Numbered from the stretch's first letter, positions 11,156 through 25,375 are shown. The stretch is 64,000 nt of DNA from Colius striatus (GCF_028858725.1 NC_084774.1:5616001-5680000); one strand, 5' to 3'. Program-made: numbers and translations. Notes: generated by a model not told the origin, from the sequence alone.

Positions 11156-14100
11156 ATTAAAGCAGTTCACTCAGGAGTTGTTTGGAGGTTTACATGGGTG
11201 TATAGGTGAATGTAAGAATATGCACATACTTTATTTTTTTTTAGCCTCTTTAAAAAAAAGCTTTCATATGATGTCTTAAAGTACAGGGGTGCAGAGTAAA
11301 TGCTGATAGACTGCAGAAATGTCTCTATCATTTTTTCTGTTTCTTTCCAGGAGCTGTACACATTGTACTTTGTTTTAGTTGATAATAAACGTCATTACAA
11401 CCTTGAACACATCACTGGCCCTCTCAGTGTCTCTGATGCCATGTATAGAATAGGATAATAACATTCCTCTGGTGTATTTTGGTCTGTGCAGATTATAATA
11501 TCTTTTGCAAGAATATGCAATAAGTACAATAAATGGCATCAGATTCAGGTAAAATTTCTGGACTATAACAAAGTCCAGCCCCCGCAAGTCATCAGCCTCA
11601 TTGCTTTCGTCCCTTTGCTCTGCTCATGGGTCCTGTTGGGGGAGGATCATGTGGGTCTGAGCTACATCAGATTATTGTTCTACCACTTCCTTTGGTATTT
11701 CTGAACTTTCCAAGGAAAGTAACAAATCAGATAATTCAAGTCCTAGCCCCAAAGTGTACTTTGGAGCAAAGGCTCCATCTCAGTGCCACAGACTAGTGAG
11801 AGACAGGTAACTCAGGAAAGGGTTTAACCAACACTAGGGATGTAACTGCCCTCCTGCATCAAATAAGCTCATCTCCTGCTCACCACCTCCAAAAGGACAA
11901 AGGAGCTCTCCCAGCTCCACAGTCAGGCAAAGAACTACAAACCCTTAGTAGTCAAGGGAAATAGAGAGTTTTGAAACCTCAAGCAGGAGCAGTGTCCCCA
12001 GCAGCTGGGATGCAGAAGGGCTCTGCATTTCAGACAGACCATCAAACTCATTTCTGTGTAATAGCCCTATAATTTAGATATCAAGCCCAGGCCAATGAGG
12101 GCTCAGCAGCCACAATCACTGTGGTTTTAGCTGTCCAGCCTAGCACAGAGACCCTTCTGTAATCCCCTTTTCCTAGCATATTATCTTTAATCATAGGCAT
12201 AATGGAGACTCAATTTGAGCCCTCAGCTGCATTTTCATCCTTATTATTCACAGTGCTGTACTTTCCTCAACAATAACCAATTTTCCCCCATTCCATTTTT
12301 CAGTGATCTGCCTCAAAGTTCAAAGAGCCTTTTAAGGTTTTTATAGCCCTACATGGAATCTCCTGGCCAGTAACAAAGACAGAAACTCGGGGCTTTTACC
12401 CAGAAAATGGAATTGCACAAAGCAACTGCCAGGAGGGCACCACTTCTTTGTTCTCCTTCAGAGAAAATCCCTGGACATTTGACAATTATTTGCAGCCATT
12501 TGCCAACACTGTTTCTATCCAACAGCCCAAAACCCATCACCAAGGGTTGCTCCAGCACTTGCAGTGCATGTTTAGTCTGAAGCTCTGCCAAGGGTGGAGT
12601 GTCCACCTAAGTCTTTTGTTACCTGAGGTCTGTGCTTCACCTCTTTCCTCTGGTGCCTTCTCCAGTATGCTTTCTGAATAGACAGTCTCCCTAAGCAATA
12701 TCAGTAAATCTCAACTGTTTAGAAAGAAAGTCGCCAAACATTAAATTAATCCAGGCTGTGTAAATACACAGTTTTCCCTTAATTGACTCTTTAAATGCAC
12801 CTGTGTCAATGCAGGCACCCCAGTGCTGTATCAGCTTGCAAGACTGAAAGGTCTGTTCTCCCCTAGAGGCATCTGGGCTAATATTTCATAAATTACAATC
12901 ATGTTTTCCTTTTCTGTTAATATTTTCATTTCAAAGGTCACTTCTCATACATACACTCACAAAACAGGAGAAAGTGATGGAAGCTGCTTGATTCCCACAC
13001 TTGAGAATCAGTCATTTCATTAATAATGCAAACTAAAGCCTTACTACAAAGATATATCTATCTACAGACAGTGCACTCACCCAGAAAGAGCCCTCTTCTG
13101 TAGATCTGCCTGTGCATGTAGGAGTGGGTGTGAGCTGCTTCTCTACATGTGTATTTGGCTACTGAAGATACTAGATAGGAGGTGCTTGAGTTGGACATCC
13201 TCATCCTACACTCAGGCGACTAACCTTCAGTCCCCAGCCTTGGAGGAGGAGCAGCTACATCCAGTCTTGCTCAGAAGGACCATGCAGATGATCTTTTGTG
13301 TTCCCTGGGGAGCATAAACAAACCCAGCTACGCAGCAGACATGGGTCAGTCCCAAAAGAGAGGGACTAAGCCTACTCTATTGCTCCAGTGTGAACTGGGG
13401 TTTCTGACAAGAGGTATTTTATCCCAGGAAACCAGGCACTGCCTGAGCAGCTTTTGGGTGAAGAGAACATTGTTCACACACACAGACTGGAGAGCCTTCA
13501 ATGAATAGTTAATTCACCTTCTGAAATATTGAAGGGACATAACATTTTCTCTTACTACAATCATATTAACCAAAGAAGGTTTGCATGCCCCATCCCAGAG
13601 GGTGTCAGAAGCTTCATATTAATTAAACAGCAAACCTAAGGTTATTTCTCATAATCACAGCTGTGATCTGAATTATTGCCTGATGATATTCCTCTTTTGC
13701 CCGCTTGCTGCTTTTGATTGATTATTTGCATTTGCTGGTTTATAATGTGTGTATTGCTTCGAACTGAGGCTTCTTTTTGATTCTAACTGCATTACATTCC
13801 CTGGTCAGATGATGGATTAGACTTTGGAGCATACCATAAACACCAGCCCGTTCTTGCCAGTATGATATGTATCTATATTCCATATTCACTCTCCAGTATA
13901 TCCTGTATTCAATCATCCTTATATTCATTTATCCTGATATTATTATTATTAGCCTTAGGGAACTTGTTTTATAGGCTATTTAGTTTGAATTAAGCATGTA
14001 TGTCAGTCATTTCTCATTTCTAAAGATGATAAATGATAGGATATTTATGCCCAGGCTCAGCTTTGGACTGATTTCCATCTTTACCTATAGCTTAAGTATA

Positions 14101-16274
14101 TAACTATTAGTAAAACAACTGGATTTTGACCAAAATCTTCTGTGGACACATTTCACAACCTCTGTAGTAGATGCATTAGGCACAATTGGAAATGGCTTTT
14201 CCTTTCTACCAACTTTCTTGTTTAATCAGACATGGCCTCAAGCAAAAAAGCACTCCAGCCATTTCTTCCCCATAGGGCTCACTGCCACTTCCCAAAAAGA
14301 AATTCAAGGACTGACCTAGATATTGATTATATTTCAGCCATGTTTCATCTTCATTTTAAGCTGTCCATACATTAAGACTTATAATTATTTCTTAAACAAA
14401 CACACTCAGTCATCAAGGAACAAGTGAATGTGTAGTCGGGATAAGTGTCTGACCTTTCATTCCATTTTAATGAGATCAGCTTAGTGTACTGTTAGGGCAA
14501 ACAGATACGCACACAGAGTCAAATGACCACAAGTGAGATATCCAGATGCTCCCCCACACTCCTCTTGATTCAGCTTTGTTAGATTTGAATGCTTTAGCCG
14601 CTTCCCACAAGTTTGTGTAGCAAAGAACACCTCAGATGACACAGTGCTCAAAGTGTTCCCTGTCATCCCTGTACTTTTGCTTCTCACAAGTGATTCATGG
14701 AAACATCTCTGGGGATTTCTTTAGTAGCTGGAATCCTTTGTGACAGAGGAGAGCACACTGTTGCCTGCTGCTCTGCACCCCTCTGGAGAAGGAGTGAGTC
14801 ACTGCTTCCTATTTTTGTCTTGAAGCTCACAGATCCCTCTAACACTACTGAGAATAGTCACGTTGCAGATGCAGAGCACAAGGAACATCACTCCTCTGCT
14901 TTTTGCCTGGGTACTACACAAAGGCAGTGACTTCTATTTACCACAATTCATACAGAAGTATTTCAGGGTGCTATCCATGGATTTGTGACTTTATGCCTCA
15001 TATTTCCAGCTCATATTAAAAACCAGAGTGATGCATTTACAACACACCCGCATTGGAGGCATTTGCTGTAACGTGACAGCTCTTTGACTTAAGCAGTGCA
15101 AACTGCTGTGGTTGTATCACACACCATCAGACAAAGCTACACACAAGCCAGCCACAGCTCTCCAGGAGTAGAAGTGAGCAGCCTACTGCACAGAAGCGGA
15201 TTATGAAACTATTTTGTCACATCTGCACTGGAAGATTAAAAGCTGTCAAATGATTATCATCATGGAAATAACTTCTCTAGCAAAATGAAGACTGGGAACA
15301 GCTAGGACACCACCACCAGAGCTGAACACTTAAAAGTGGCAGACTATCTCCTTTTTAACTTACACTTGCAGTTACCAGAGATTAAGGCAAAGATGACTTA
15401 AATCAGGTACCATTTTTCAGACAGGGGTTTTTCTCAGCCTTCAGTGTGCAGTAGACAGGATATTTGGGAAGGAAAATCTGAAAGAGAAGTCATATCCCTC
15501 CAAATGTAGAGAGAAAGCAAAGCACCTGTGAGATGAAACATTAACAGAAAACAAAATCTTAAGCACCCACAGCTGGAGGTTATGCCTGAAATTATTACAA
15601 ATGAGATGGCAATTCTTACTCTCTACAACTCTGTAAGTTGCATATGCAAGCAAAATGAATCCCTCTAACTGGCAGAATGCCTTTCAAGCAAAGGAATAAA
15701 TAAAGAAGCCAAGAAGCAGCCAGCAGCACATGCTCCTGGTCACCTGATGTAACAGTGGGCATCTCTTCATGGCATACTCTGATGGATTATGCTGGAGACT
15801 TAGTCAATGGCCCTGCAGACAAACTCATCAAGTGATGACTCAGAAATGGCTCTGAGAGCAGAGACATCCTTGTGGATAGGACTGTGGGAGGATGAGGCAT
15901 AATGTATTCTTTCCATTTCATCCTTGTCCATGTAAGCAGGCTGTAGCACCCAGTTCCTTATGGCAGCTTTAAAAACATCACAGTTATTTAGCCACAAGAG
16001 AAGCCTGTATATTGCACCTGCATCCTGCTGTGGATATTCACACATGCACATCCAGGATGGTGGAGGCAGAACAGGAGGAACCGTGTGCACTGAGCAGGAG
16101 CAGGGGAGGGGCTGCAAGCTCAAGATGAACTATGTCTCTGTCTCATTAGCCTGCCAGCTGTGCCACTCTGATGGTAGAGCTACTTACCAAGAATCCTGAT
16201 TCAGTGGGTCAGGGAGATCATGGTCTTTAGGACAGACTGGAGGAAGAAGGTGGGGATGAAGATATTTTTAAGCT

Positions 16275-16294
16275 TGACCTTTCTTAGAAGGTCA
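16275..16294. promoter_or_regulatory. Everted nuclear-receptor half-sites (ER8)
   Basis: TGACCT at 16275-16280 and AGGTCA at 16289-16294 form an everted repeat with an 8-bp spacer. Everted repeats of this spacing are known to bind some retinoid-type receptors. There is no other evidence of function. Confidence 0.2.
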
Positions 16295-18034
16295 GGAGTC
16301 TGGGGGTTGTTTGTTTAAAGGTTCAAGTCTTGATCTCCAAAGCAGCCTGAGTGACAGCACCAAGAGACAGCATTTGTAGGTATCTCTGCTTGTAGGGTAA
16401 TAACACACCAATTGTCACTGGCAGGTCACTGTCCATTATAAAAAAACCCCATAACATCACTTCTGATAACACTGATTAAAGTCATGAAGAGGTGGTGATG
16501 GACCTAACCAGATTTTCTCACTGTCTCTTATGGATGTATTTTTGGGTTTGCTTGTACCATTATCCACAGAACCCCGAGAGACAGTCATCCATAGATCCAG
16601 TGTCACCCTGATCAGCATTGAAGCCCCCATTTCAAATAAAACAACTCTGCATGTAAGTGCATCAACAGGCAAAAGACCCCAAGATTTTGGTTCAACTCTT
16701 TCTGCCAACCAGGAGGGAAAGGTAAGTGTGGGAATCCTGTTCAGAAACAGCACATCTACCCAGGCCCTGCAGCCTGCACTGATGAGCTTTAAAGTACACA
16801 GATACATAAGCACCTCATGAAAACCTGGTGATTCACAGTGTGAACTTTAACAAGTGAGCACTCAGGAACTTTATGAAGAAGTTAGGACTTTTAAATAAAC
16901 ATTAATGTTGGACAACTGATCCATAAATTTACTGTTCAACCAAAATAAAAGTAGAGACAGCTCATCTCCCTGGTCAGCCACAGCAAAATGTCCAGACTGA
17001 GCTCATAACAAATGGCAGGGACAACTTACCTGCTTGATTATTCACACAAGTCTTCCAACAAATATGTCTTAAATATTAGTGAGGTAACATTTTGATCAAG
17101 GTCAACATTTTGGTTAGCAAGGAATAATCCACAGCACTTCACACTCACAGGAGAAAGAAGAGGTTATCCATATACCAGAGAATAATCTGAAAGGAAAGTG
17201 TATCAATAGAAGCCAGTCCCCAGTCCCTGTATATTAATGACAATCTGGCTTCTCCAACTTCTTGAGTCTTATTTACGTTTTGAACCTGCTACACTGAACA
17301 TGGCAGATGCAGAAGAAAACACCTTGGAGAGCCCAAAGCTCCTCTAAGCAGAGCAGGACACAAAGTAAAGCAATTCAGCTTGGTTCTTGAGCATGCTCTG
17401 TGCTTCAAAGGGAGATCAAACCTAAACCCATCACCATCTCTTCTTGAATAGCCATAGAGGGAAGCGGGAGGTAAGTGAATGTTGTTACACATTCCAGCTG
17501 CCTTGCTCAGTGTCCCACATGGTTTGTAAGAGGTGTTTTCCACAAATAGTATCAACTCACTTTGTTTCCTACACATACTGATTTCCAATATTTTTAACAA
17601 GCCCTTTGAAACACCCTGTGATGTATTTATTGCTTGAATACGTCTCAGGTGCAAAAGACTGCCTGGGGCTACATGCTTCTCTCCACCAACTTGATTAAAG
17701 GAAAAACCCAGTGTGATATGCAGCGGAACAACTGTACTGTTACAAAGACTAAAACTGTTTGGGTGACAGAGAGGCAGAATTTTCTCCCTTTTGCCTTACA
17801 CACCTTCAGGTTGTCACTTGCTGCCAATAGTTCATGGAAACATTTATAAGATTTGGTTTCCCAAATGAGTCATTAATTTGGGGGACCTAAAAGCTTCATT
17901 ACTCTCTGCACTCCTGACTGAACTTGCCTGTGTTCTTTTACTTGAAATGAGCTCTCTTCCATGCAAAATCTGCCACTCTGCCTTATTTATTATTGACCCG
18001 TCACAGTTTGGAAACACGGCTTAAAATAAATGAG

Positions 18035-18080
18035 CCTCAATGCCATGGCTGTAGAGTTATTAAACTGCCTGGCATTGAGG
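18035..18080. repeat. Perfect inverted repeat: 11-bp arms, 24-nt loop
   Basis: CCTCAATGCCA at 18035-18045 is exactly complementary to TGGCATTGAGG at 18070-18080. The surrounding 17990-18130 is AT-rich with homeodomain-like words. Chance is possible. Confidence 0.75.
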
Positions 18081-19589
18081 AAATTGCTTTTCATAAACAC
18101 CCTGAGCTCCTATGGGTTTTTTCTTAAAGTGTTTAATACAGTGAGAGTCCAAGTTAATCTGAATCAGTCTTCAAACTGAATTGCCAACAAGAAGGGAAGA
18201 TGTATTATTGTTCAATATTGAAAGACTAAAGTCAGAGGACAGAGCAAAGAAAGGAATCTCACAATATACTAATAATATTCTTTCTACTTGCTGTCACTTG
18301 AGCTATTTTCCTTCACTGATTAGCTAAGATATCCACTTTCTCAGTAGGTGGTACCTCAAACAAGATGTTCATTTCAGGTCCCCTCCATCACAGATCCCAA
18401 ATCTCACTGCCAAAACCAGCACCTTTCTGCTGCTATCTGCACACCCTGGCAATACAGATACTAAGAGGTGGACAAAAAATAAACCAGTGATTTCCACATT
18501 ACTACACAGACACACAGAAGCATGATAAATATTCTGTAGCTGCTGATTCCCTGTTTTAATATCCTCTTTTGGTAGCAGCTCTTTCTGTGCTGGCACTTAG
18601 GTATTGAGAGAGGAGTGTACAAGGATAGAGGCTCCAGTCCGTGCAAGTTTGTCTGGAAAGCCAGATGTCTTGTCCAGATGAATGGCACACACATAGCATG
18701 CTTCCCTGTACCTAGTCACCAAATCTAGACAGATTAATTAGGGATGGCCACATGATGTCTCAGCCACTCCATTCCCCTTTCAGGGCTATCCCATTGCTGT
18801 TATTACACATTATACACCAAAGCTGAAGTCTGAAAACTCTCTTTGTGCTCCTTCTGTGAGAAATGGCTACAGCTGCAGCAGGACAGGGAGGTGATGGGAT
18901 GCCATGTCCTACCTGCACACTTGGCAGTTCCACTCCTCAGTGCTGAGACTCCTTTCTTATTTATGACACATAATAACAATACTCTTCAAAACAAGCCTGG
19001 ACAGTCTCTGTTTACCTCAGTCTCACCATCTGCTCACCAGGTAGCAGCAGGTTGGTGAATCTATGTCCTATACATATAACCATGCTCCGTAACAGCCTCA
19101 TGAGTATTGCAGATTTGAAGAGGCTCTGAAGCCTGACATGGAGATGCAGTGGCAGAATCACTCTGCTTCTGCACTTTTTCCTCTAAACAGGGTAGGAGGG
19201 AAGAGGGAACACAGTCATCCTTCTCACCTGTAATAACCAATGTGACACCAAGGGCTCTGTGGAGGTGCCTTCACATCAGGTCTGAAAGGAGCGATGAAAT
19301 TTCCTGTTCCCATCTGATTTTGAGCCCCAGTAGGACAAAGGGGTGAAAAACAGTGACTAAAAACCACTAAAAAAACCCCCTAAATTATCCCAGGTTCATT
19401 TAATTTGTGAGTTTGCACTTACATGATGCTAAAATGAGGCCAACACTGCCTGCCATCTCTTTACAAGATGTAAAATTTAAGTGACTCCTTTGTAAATAAT
19501 GAATTCCTGTTTGCAATGCCTCTAAATTGAAGAAAATGAGTGTTTCTTTCTCCTCTTGGAAAAGCAGCGCGGTACCCCAATCAGGGTTG

Positions 19590-20345
19590 CTACGCAACCA
19601 CCTCCTGCACATGGCTGATAACACTCGTGGCATTATTTCCCCGCCTGACTGCACCATCAGAACAAAGCCTGGCTAATGAAGCTTTCAAATGCTCTTGGCT
19701 CTGCCTTTGACGGTTCAACATGGGTTTTCCTTGCATGTATGTGACAGTTGCAGTAGCAACTCGTTGTCCCCTCCAGCCAGGGATGTCCCTGGAGCTGGAC
19801 AAAGGAAATGCCCAGCAGAGAGAGATGGACAGGATCAGAGGAGAGCAGGAAAACACCCAATAGATGCAACCAGTCCCCAAAATAAGGAGCAGCCACTCAT
19901 GCCATGAAACACGTGGCACTGACAAGGGCCTCTGAAACACTGAGCCATCAGTATCACAGCCCAAGCAGATGCCCTCTGGTACTTCTTTATCCATCAGCTG
20001 CAATACCCTTATCACATGGCAGCTGCTGCCTGCCTGCCTCTGGGTTTGGGTACAATCAGGATAAACCTCCCGACAAAACAGGACAGGATGAAGATGACTC
20101 TCCAGGTTAAGCTGGTCCAGTCCCTTGAAGCAATTACAGATTCCTTTTTTAACAATCTGTTCAAATAAGTTTGGCCATGATTTTCTCAAGCAGTATATGA
20201 AGCAAAACGCTCTTCTGCTAGAGGAGTAGGTGTAGCAAGAACCACCATCATTGGCAAGGATCAACAGCTTCCTCCATAGACATCTTTGTCCTGCTGTGAG
20301 AGCAACCAGCTGATGCTGAAGCATCCTATTTTGTAACTGGGACAC
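19590..20345 (-). other. Long unassigned open frame, about 250 codons
   Basis: An open frame of 251 codons opens at GTG, not ATG; the first ATG is eight codons in (MLQHQLVALT). The protein is Leu/Ser/Cys-rich with one hydrophobic run (LLLILGTGCIYW) and matches nothing I know. No splice pattern or poly(A) context supports a gene. Most likely it is chance in a locally GC-richer stretch, or exapted transcript sequence. Confidence 0.15.
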
Positions 20346-23300
20346 TGTCTCCCTCTGTCACCACCAGACCTGCCCTTCATCAAGTCAACCACAGGGACAA
20401 TCCCATTTCATGTACTTTGTTACCCTCTCTGGTTTTGTACTGTCAGCCACGGATGGTTTCTTCCTCTATCAACCCTTTACCACTTCTCAGGAGAGTAGAA
20501 CACAATGAAATGGATGAATACAGTAAAGGGACCAAATACTTGGCCCTCCAGTACCTTGTCTACTTAATGGGATCACCTTAAATACAGATGTGGATGCCAC
20601 AGTATCCCAGAATGACAAGGCAGTGAGGATGTGTTGGTAACACTGCAGTGTGAGCTTCCCAGAGTCCACAGACATAGCTGTAAAGCTTCAGCGGGGATAA
20701 ATTCCTGTAACTGGATACTTTCTAGACAGCACATGGCTCTAAGTGCTGTTTTCACTAGGAAACTGTCATGAACTAAATCAAGGCACCAGTTGGAAGCCCT
20801 GTGGCTATCTTGCACCCTGTGCTATTACAGCACACTCAGGACACGCTGGGTGTAGCCTGAGAGATGACAATCTGAGGCAAGTGCCTGTCCAGAAATCCAG
20901 GCCAAAACTGCAGTTGCAGAATGGTTGTTTACATTTCTCTCCTATGTGACCAAATGCTAATGGGTACCAATTCCCTGTAATAATTGTTGGAGATAAGTTC
21001 TTTCCATACCAGAGAGCTGGGAGGACTGGCTGAGGCTAGAAGCACATCAGTAACCTTGGAATCAGTACCCTTGGATAACAAAGAGCAGCAGCCAGGTGAG
21101 CTGGAGCAGGCAGCACCTGCCAACAGTAAGACAAGCTGAAGGATTAGCCTTGCTCTCAAAGACATAAGTTCTGCAAAAACCAGGTAAGAGTCACAAGAGA
21201 GCACAGCACCCAGAGAATCCAACCCACCTCTGGTCAAGGTTTAGGTAATAACAAAACAACCCACCCACTGTGACTCTGCCTTGCTGGATGGGGCTGAGGA
21301 AAGCACAGCATGAGTCCTTTTTGTTGCAGACAAAATTACCTAACAAGAGACAATTATGTGATATTACCATTAAAGCAGGGTATGGGGGAGAAAAGAAAGC
21401 TTTAAGCCTGTGTATCCTAAAGTCTGCAAACCCTTTTCTCTACCTTTGTACTAAATAGGTCTCATTTAGCCCATTTGTTCTGCTCCAGCCAGGCAAAGTG
21501 AAAGTAGGGTTGATCGGTTTGTTAATTACAGTAATTTTATCTTAAATACAGACAGCTGAGTGTTCATCAAGTCACAAATTCGCCTGTTACTGAGAGACCT
21601 CCCCCCTGCTAAATAATTAGGGATAATAAGTGGCTCATAATAAATGCAACCCACAACAATGTGCTCTGAGAGCACAGTGCAGAATCAGGAGGGCTATTAG
21701 GGAACCCCCGAGTCTATTTCTCCTTTTGAAGAAAACAATGCAATATCTTTAATTGTCTCTCTTGAAACCCTGAGCAAGCTCTGCTGGTTTGTTATAAGTA
21801 AAAGGCAATTATTCCACTTTCTGGCTGCCTCTTATGTCCAAAGAAGGTTTACTACAGAGGCATCAGTGCAGATAAGAGAAACTTTGTCTGAGTTGACTAG
21901 GCACATACAAAGACAGGAGGTAACACAGGTGGGTTATCCATAACCACACTCCTCAGGACTTCTAAAACTCTCAGTAAGACTCAAAAGATTCAGTTTCTAC
22001 ACAAGTCAGAAGCAGTGCTTATGTGCATCTGCATCTTTTCCAAACCCTCCAAAACAAGCAAACAAAAACTCTCCCAAACATCCTACACAGGTACACCTAC
22101 ATCCTCCTTCTCTGTTGGACTTCTTCCTCTTTCCTTCCCTTACCCTCTAGGTAATTACTCCTTCACCAGCCAGGCAAGCAGGGACACAGCCAAGAGGATC
22201 AGATGGGTAAAACCATTCAAGTTGCTTTCCAAGGAGTAGGGATTAAAGGGATTCTTTCTTCCACCCCCATTTTTTTTAGACCAACCCTTAGAAAGAGCTA
22301 GGTAAGAGAAGATAGTGTGCAGAATAAGACTTCAACCTCTTGAGCTCAGTGGATCCTGCCAGATCCAGGTGTTGGGGAGAAGCACTTTGGCATGTGGGAT
22401 CACCTGCCTTCTGCCCAACACGGAGGAAACAGCCCACACAAAGCTGCTTTGAGAAAGAGTTTATCACCACACACACAGAAAGCATACAGCCTGAGTTTGC
22501 AGGGAGCAGAGATAGCGGGGGAAAACTATGGGAACTAGTCCTGGGAGTGCACTAGGGGAAATATATTTAATCAGATGCAATTGCATTTTGTTTACAACAG
22601 TACTTGCTGTCATTTACTTACTTCGCTTCAGGAAATGCATTTAGTTGTCCTCCTATGGCCTTCCCTCCAAGAACTGAAGATTCATTTGTTCTTGTGAAGA
22701 CCCTGTATTTCTGCAAAGACCTTTTCCTGAAGCAAACTACTGACTTCTTTTAAATATGTGACATTTCAGTTCCACTTCATCCACAAATCTGTTTAACCAA
22801 CATCTGCACAATTCCTCTATGCTGTGTCCTGTTATCTCAGCACACCCGACTTCAAGTTGCACACAGAATAAATCCTGGGCTTTTGTTCTGAGCAGGAGAG
22901 ATAGCTGTGTAATGATCAATCAAAAAACGCCTTTGGGGATGGGAGAGATTAGCACTTTGATACTAGTGAAGATGAATGGGTGAAATGCGTTTGATAAGCT
23001 GGTGTTTTCCTCAGATAATTGCTCCAAAAGCCTTCTGAAGCTGCTTGGCTCCTCCTTCCTTGCCTTTTGTTTCTGGACAGGATAGTGAGTCCTGGTTTTC
23101 TGTCAGTTATGCTGGACATGCTGCTGTTACTGTTTTTAGTCACAGAGCAGTGGATTTATGCCATATTTCATCACTGACTATTGAACTAAAATACTAGTCA
23201 TCATTTACCCAGATTCAGACTGAATTCCTATTGCTCTTGGACAACTTGGCTTGTTCTCGCAGTATGAATGTCACTGAACACAGCTCAACCAAGAAGGGAT

Positions 23301-25375
23301 TGAGGCAATGGGAGGGAGACTTCTCAGAGAACATGGACATTTGCTCTTCCTTTGTCTTAAATCTTTAACAATGGCCCTTCTTCCTTCAGAATTCACCAAT
23401 CCCTGGTGAATCCTTGGTCACCAGCTCTAAACCTTTTACTGGGCTTCCTAAACCCAACACTGACCTTCTCCTCCTCTTAGATGTACACATGAAATTCTTC
23501 TCAGGCTGAGACCCCAGGTACACCCCTCCTCAGGCATGAGGCAAGTCCCATGCTACTTGATCCTCAGCCACTAGTGAAACTGGAGCCAAGAGATTTTGTG
23601 ATGTTTTTATTGTTTCATTGAATAAATGGATTTTAAATACAGAATTAAAAACTTGTAAAAAAGCTGTTAAAAGCCACCATTCAGAAGTAGGTTGCCCGTT
23701 AGGTACTGAAAAACTCATACTTGCTTTTTGGTACAAAGATAGGAAAAGTAAAAAAAAAGCATATCCATCATCTGGAAAGAGATTTGTTTGTTTACATTTC
23801 CTTTCATATTTGAGAACTGGTATTTGTCTCATGAGAATCTCCTACCAGCTTTGTTTTCCACTGATTCACATTGTTTGGTGCTCAAAAACCTCACTCATTC
23901 ATTGTTTACAGCAGCAGTGATGTAGCATGTCCCCATCATACATGTTTCAAAAAAGATCCAGCATACCAAGATGGGAAAAAAAATGCAGCATTATGTGATT
24001 TATCAGGGATGCAGTTTGGCTTACAAAGCATTTTTGAGCAGGAACAGATTGTTTCTCTCCCACTGATAACTTTCTGTGTTAGGTATTTCTTAGAGTATCA
24101 CATCTCTGGCATTCGCTCTTTGCTAAGCTCCATCACTGCAATAAAGACTTCCAGAAGGAATGAGTGAATAGGTACCATTGATTTTTAATGCCCAGTTTTT
24201 AAAGCAGATGATCTTTCATGGGACACAAATCACCCATCCTCAAGGACAAGAATCAGGCCCTTTTAGGACCAATTTAAGCCCTATTAACCAGAGGCACCTT
24301 AAGAAGTCTTGACATTGGGGTTCTGGATCAGGGACACGAAGTGGTTTTTTTGCAAGTGTCTACTATGGGTTCTTAAGAACACAGCTATGAAGATGATCTT
24401 CCCAAATCAGTGCACCTGCATCAGCTCAGTCAAAAAAAGCAGACTCTCTAATAACATGCATTGCTTCAAGACATCAGCAGCTCTCACAACAGGTTAGAAA
24501 GAATATGGACTATGGCTCACCTCAAAGTAAAGGCCAAAAATGGACTATGGCCTCCAAGATTTGAACCACCATGAGCATTTAACCACACAGACAGACAAAC
24601 CACAGAATAGAGAGCCTTTACAATAGAAAAAACCAGGACTTTTAGATAATGAATAGAGATAGCTACACTTCAGCCTGGGAGAAAACAAGAGGAGGGAAAC
24701 ATTCAGTTAAACAAAAGAAATAATACTGGAGATTGTCACTAGTGCAGCTAGGATTTGGAAAATGAAATACTTTGAGTATAGACTTGCAGGGCAGCCCTGT
24801 TTCTGCCACATGAATAAATATTCAATAGTGTCTAAAAATAGCATATAAAAAATTAAAAAGAATTTTCAGAAATGGTGCTGTGCAGGATGAAAATGTGCAG
24901 AGCAGTGAGGGCTCAAGTCAGTACCTACTGTGTGATCAGGTACAGGCACAGACCTCTTTTTGCAGTCACCACACATCTTAGGAACTGCTTGGGTTTTTTG
25001 CTTGGGTTTGTTGTTGTTGTTCTCATTGTTGTGTTTTTTCAAACAGACATATTCACACAGGGTCTTCCAAGAAGTTCACTTCACATGGCCAGCCCAGATT
25101 ACTAACCTCCAATTAACTTCAGAATGTTTCCTTGGTTGGTTATCCATTGATACACAGATTTTCCAGCAAACCAAATGCATGTTTTGGTCTCAGTGGCAAC
25201 CAGTACATTTGTTCTTACATTACCAGGCATCTCTCCTATCACACTGTACATTTCAAAGGCTGCTGTCCTTCCCATACTTTTTTCCAAGAAAAGTTAATTT
25301 CTTGTGTTTAACTGTAGTCATTAAACACAGAATGTTGGCTTCACATCCCACCTGGCCTTTTTGGAAGCATCCTTT

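Larger units (their letters stand above)
8910..25375. other. Intergenic DNA downstream of ARHGAP40; no gene recognised
   Basis: Apart from two CR1 remnants, no exon or RNA gene was recognised. In mammals SLC32A1 follows ARHGAP40 on this side. Its long coding exons would be obvious and are absent, so it must lie below position 1 if the order is kept. Candidate regulatory stretches are 12730-12830, 13590-13740 (TGATTGATTATTTGCAT, a Hox/Pbx-like word fused to a POU octamer), 17990-18130 and 21510-21800 (many TAAT cores). Functions are not shown. Confidence 0.4.

Noticed and set aside
13941..13953. ATT microsatellite
   Set aside because: Only about four units; too short to report as a repeat.
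24494..24553. Direct repeat of ATGGACTATGGC
   Set aside because: A 12-bp word seen twice about 40 bp apart without extended identity; likely minor slippage.
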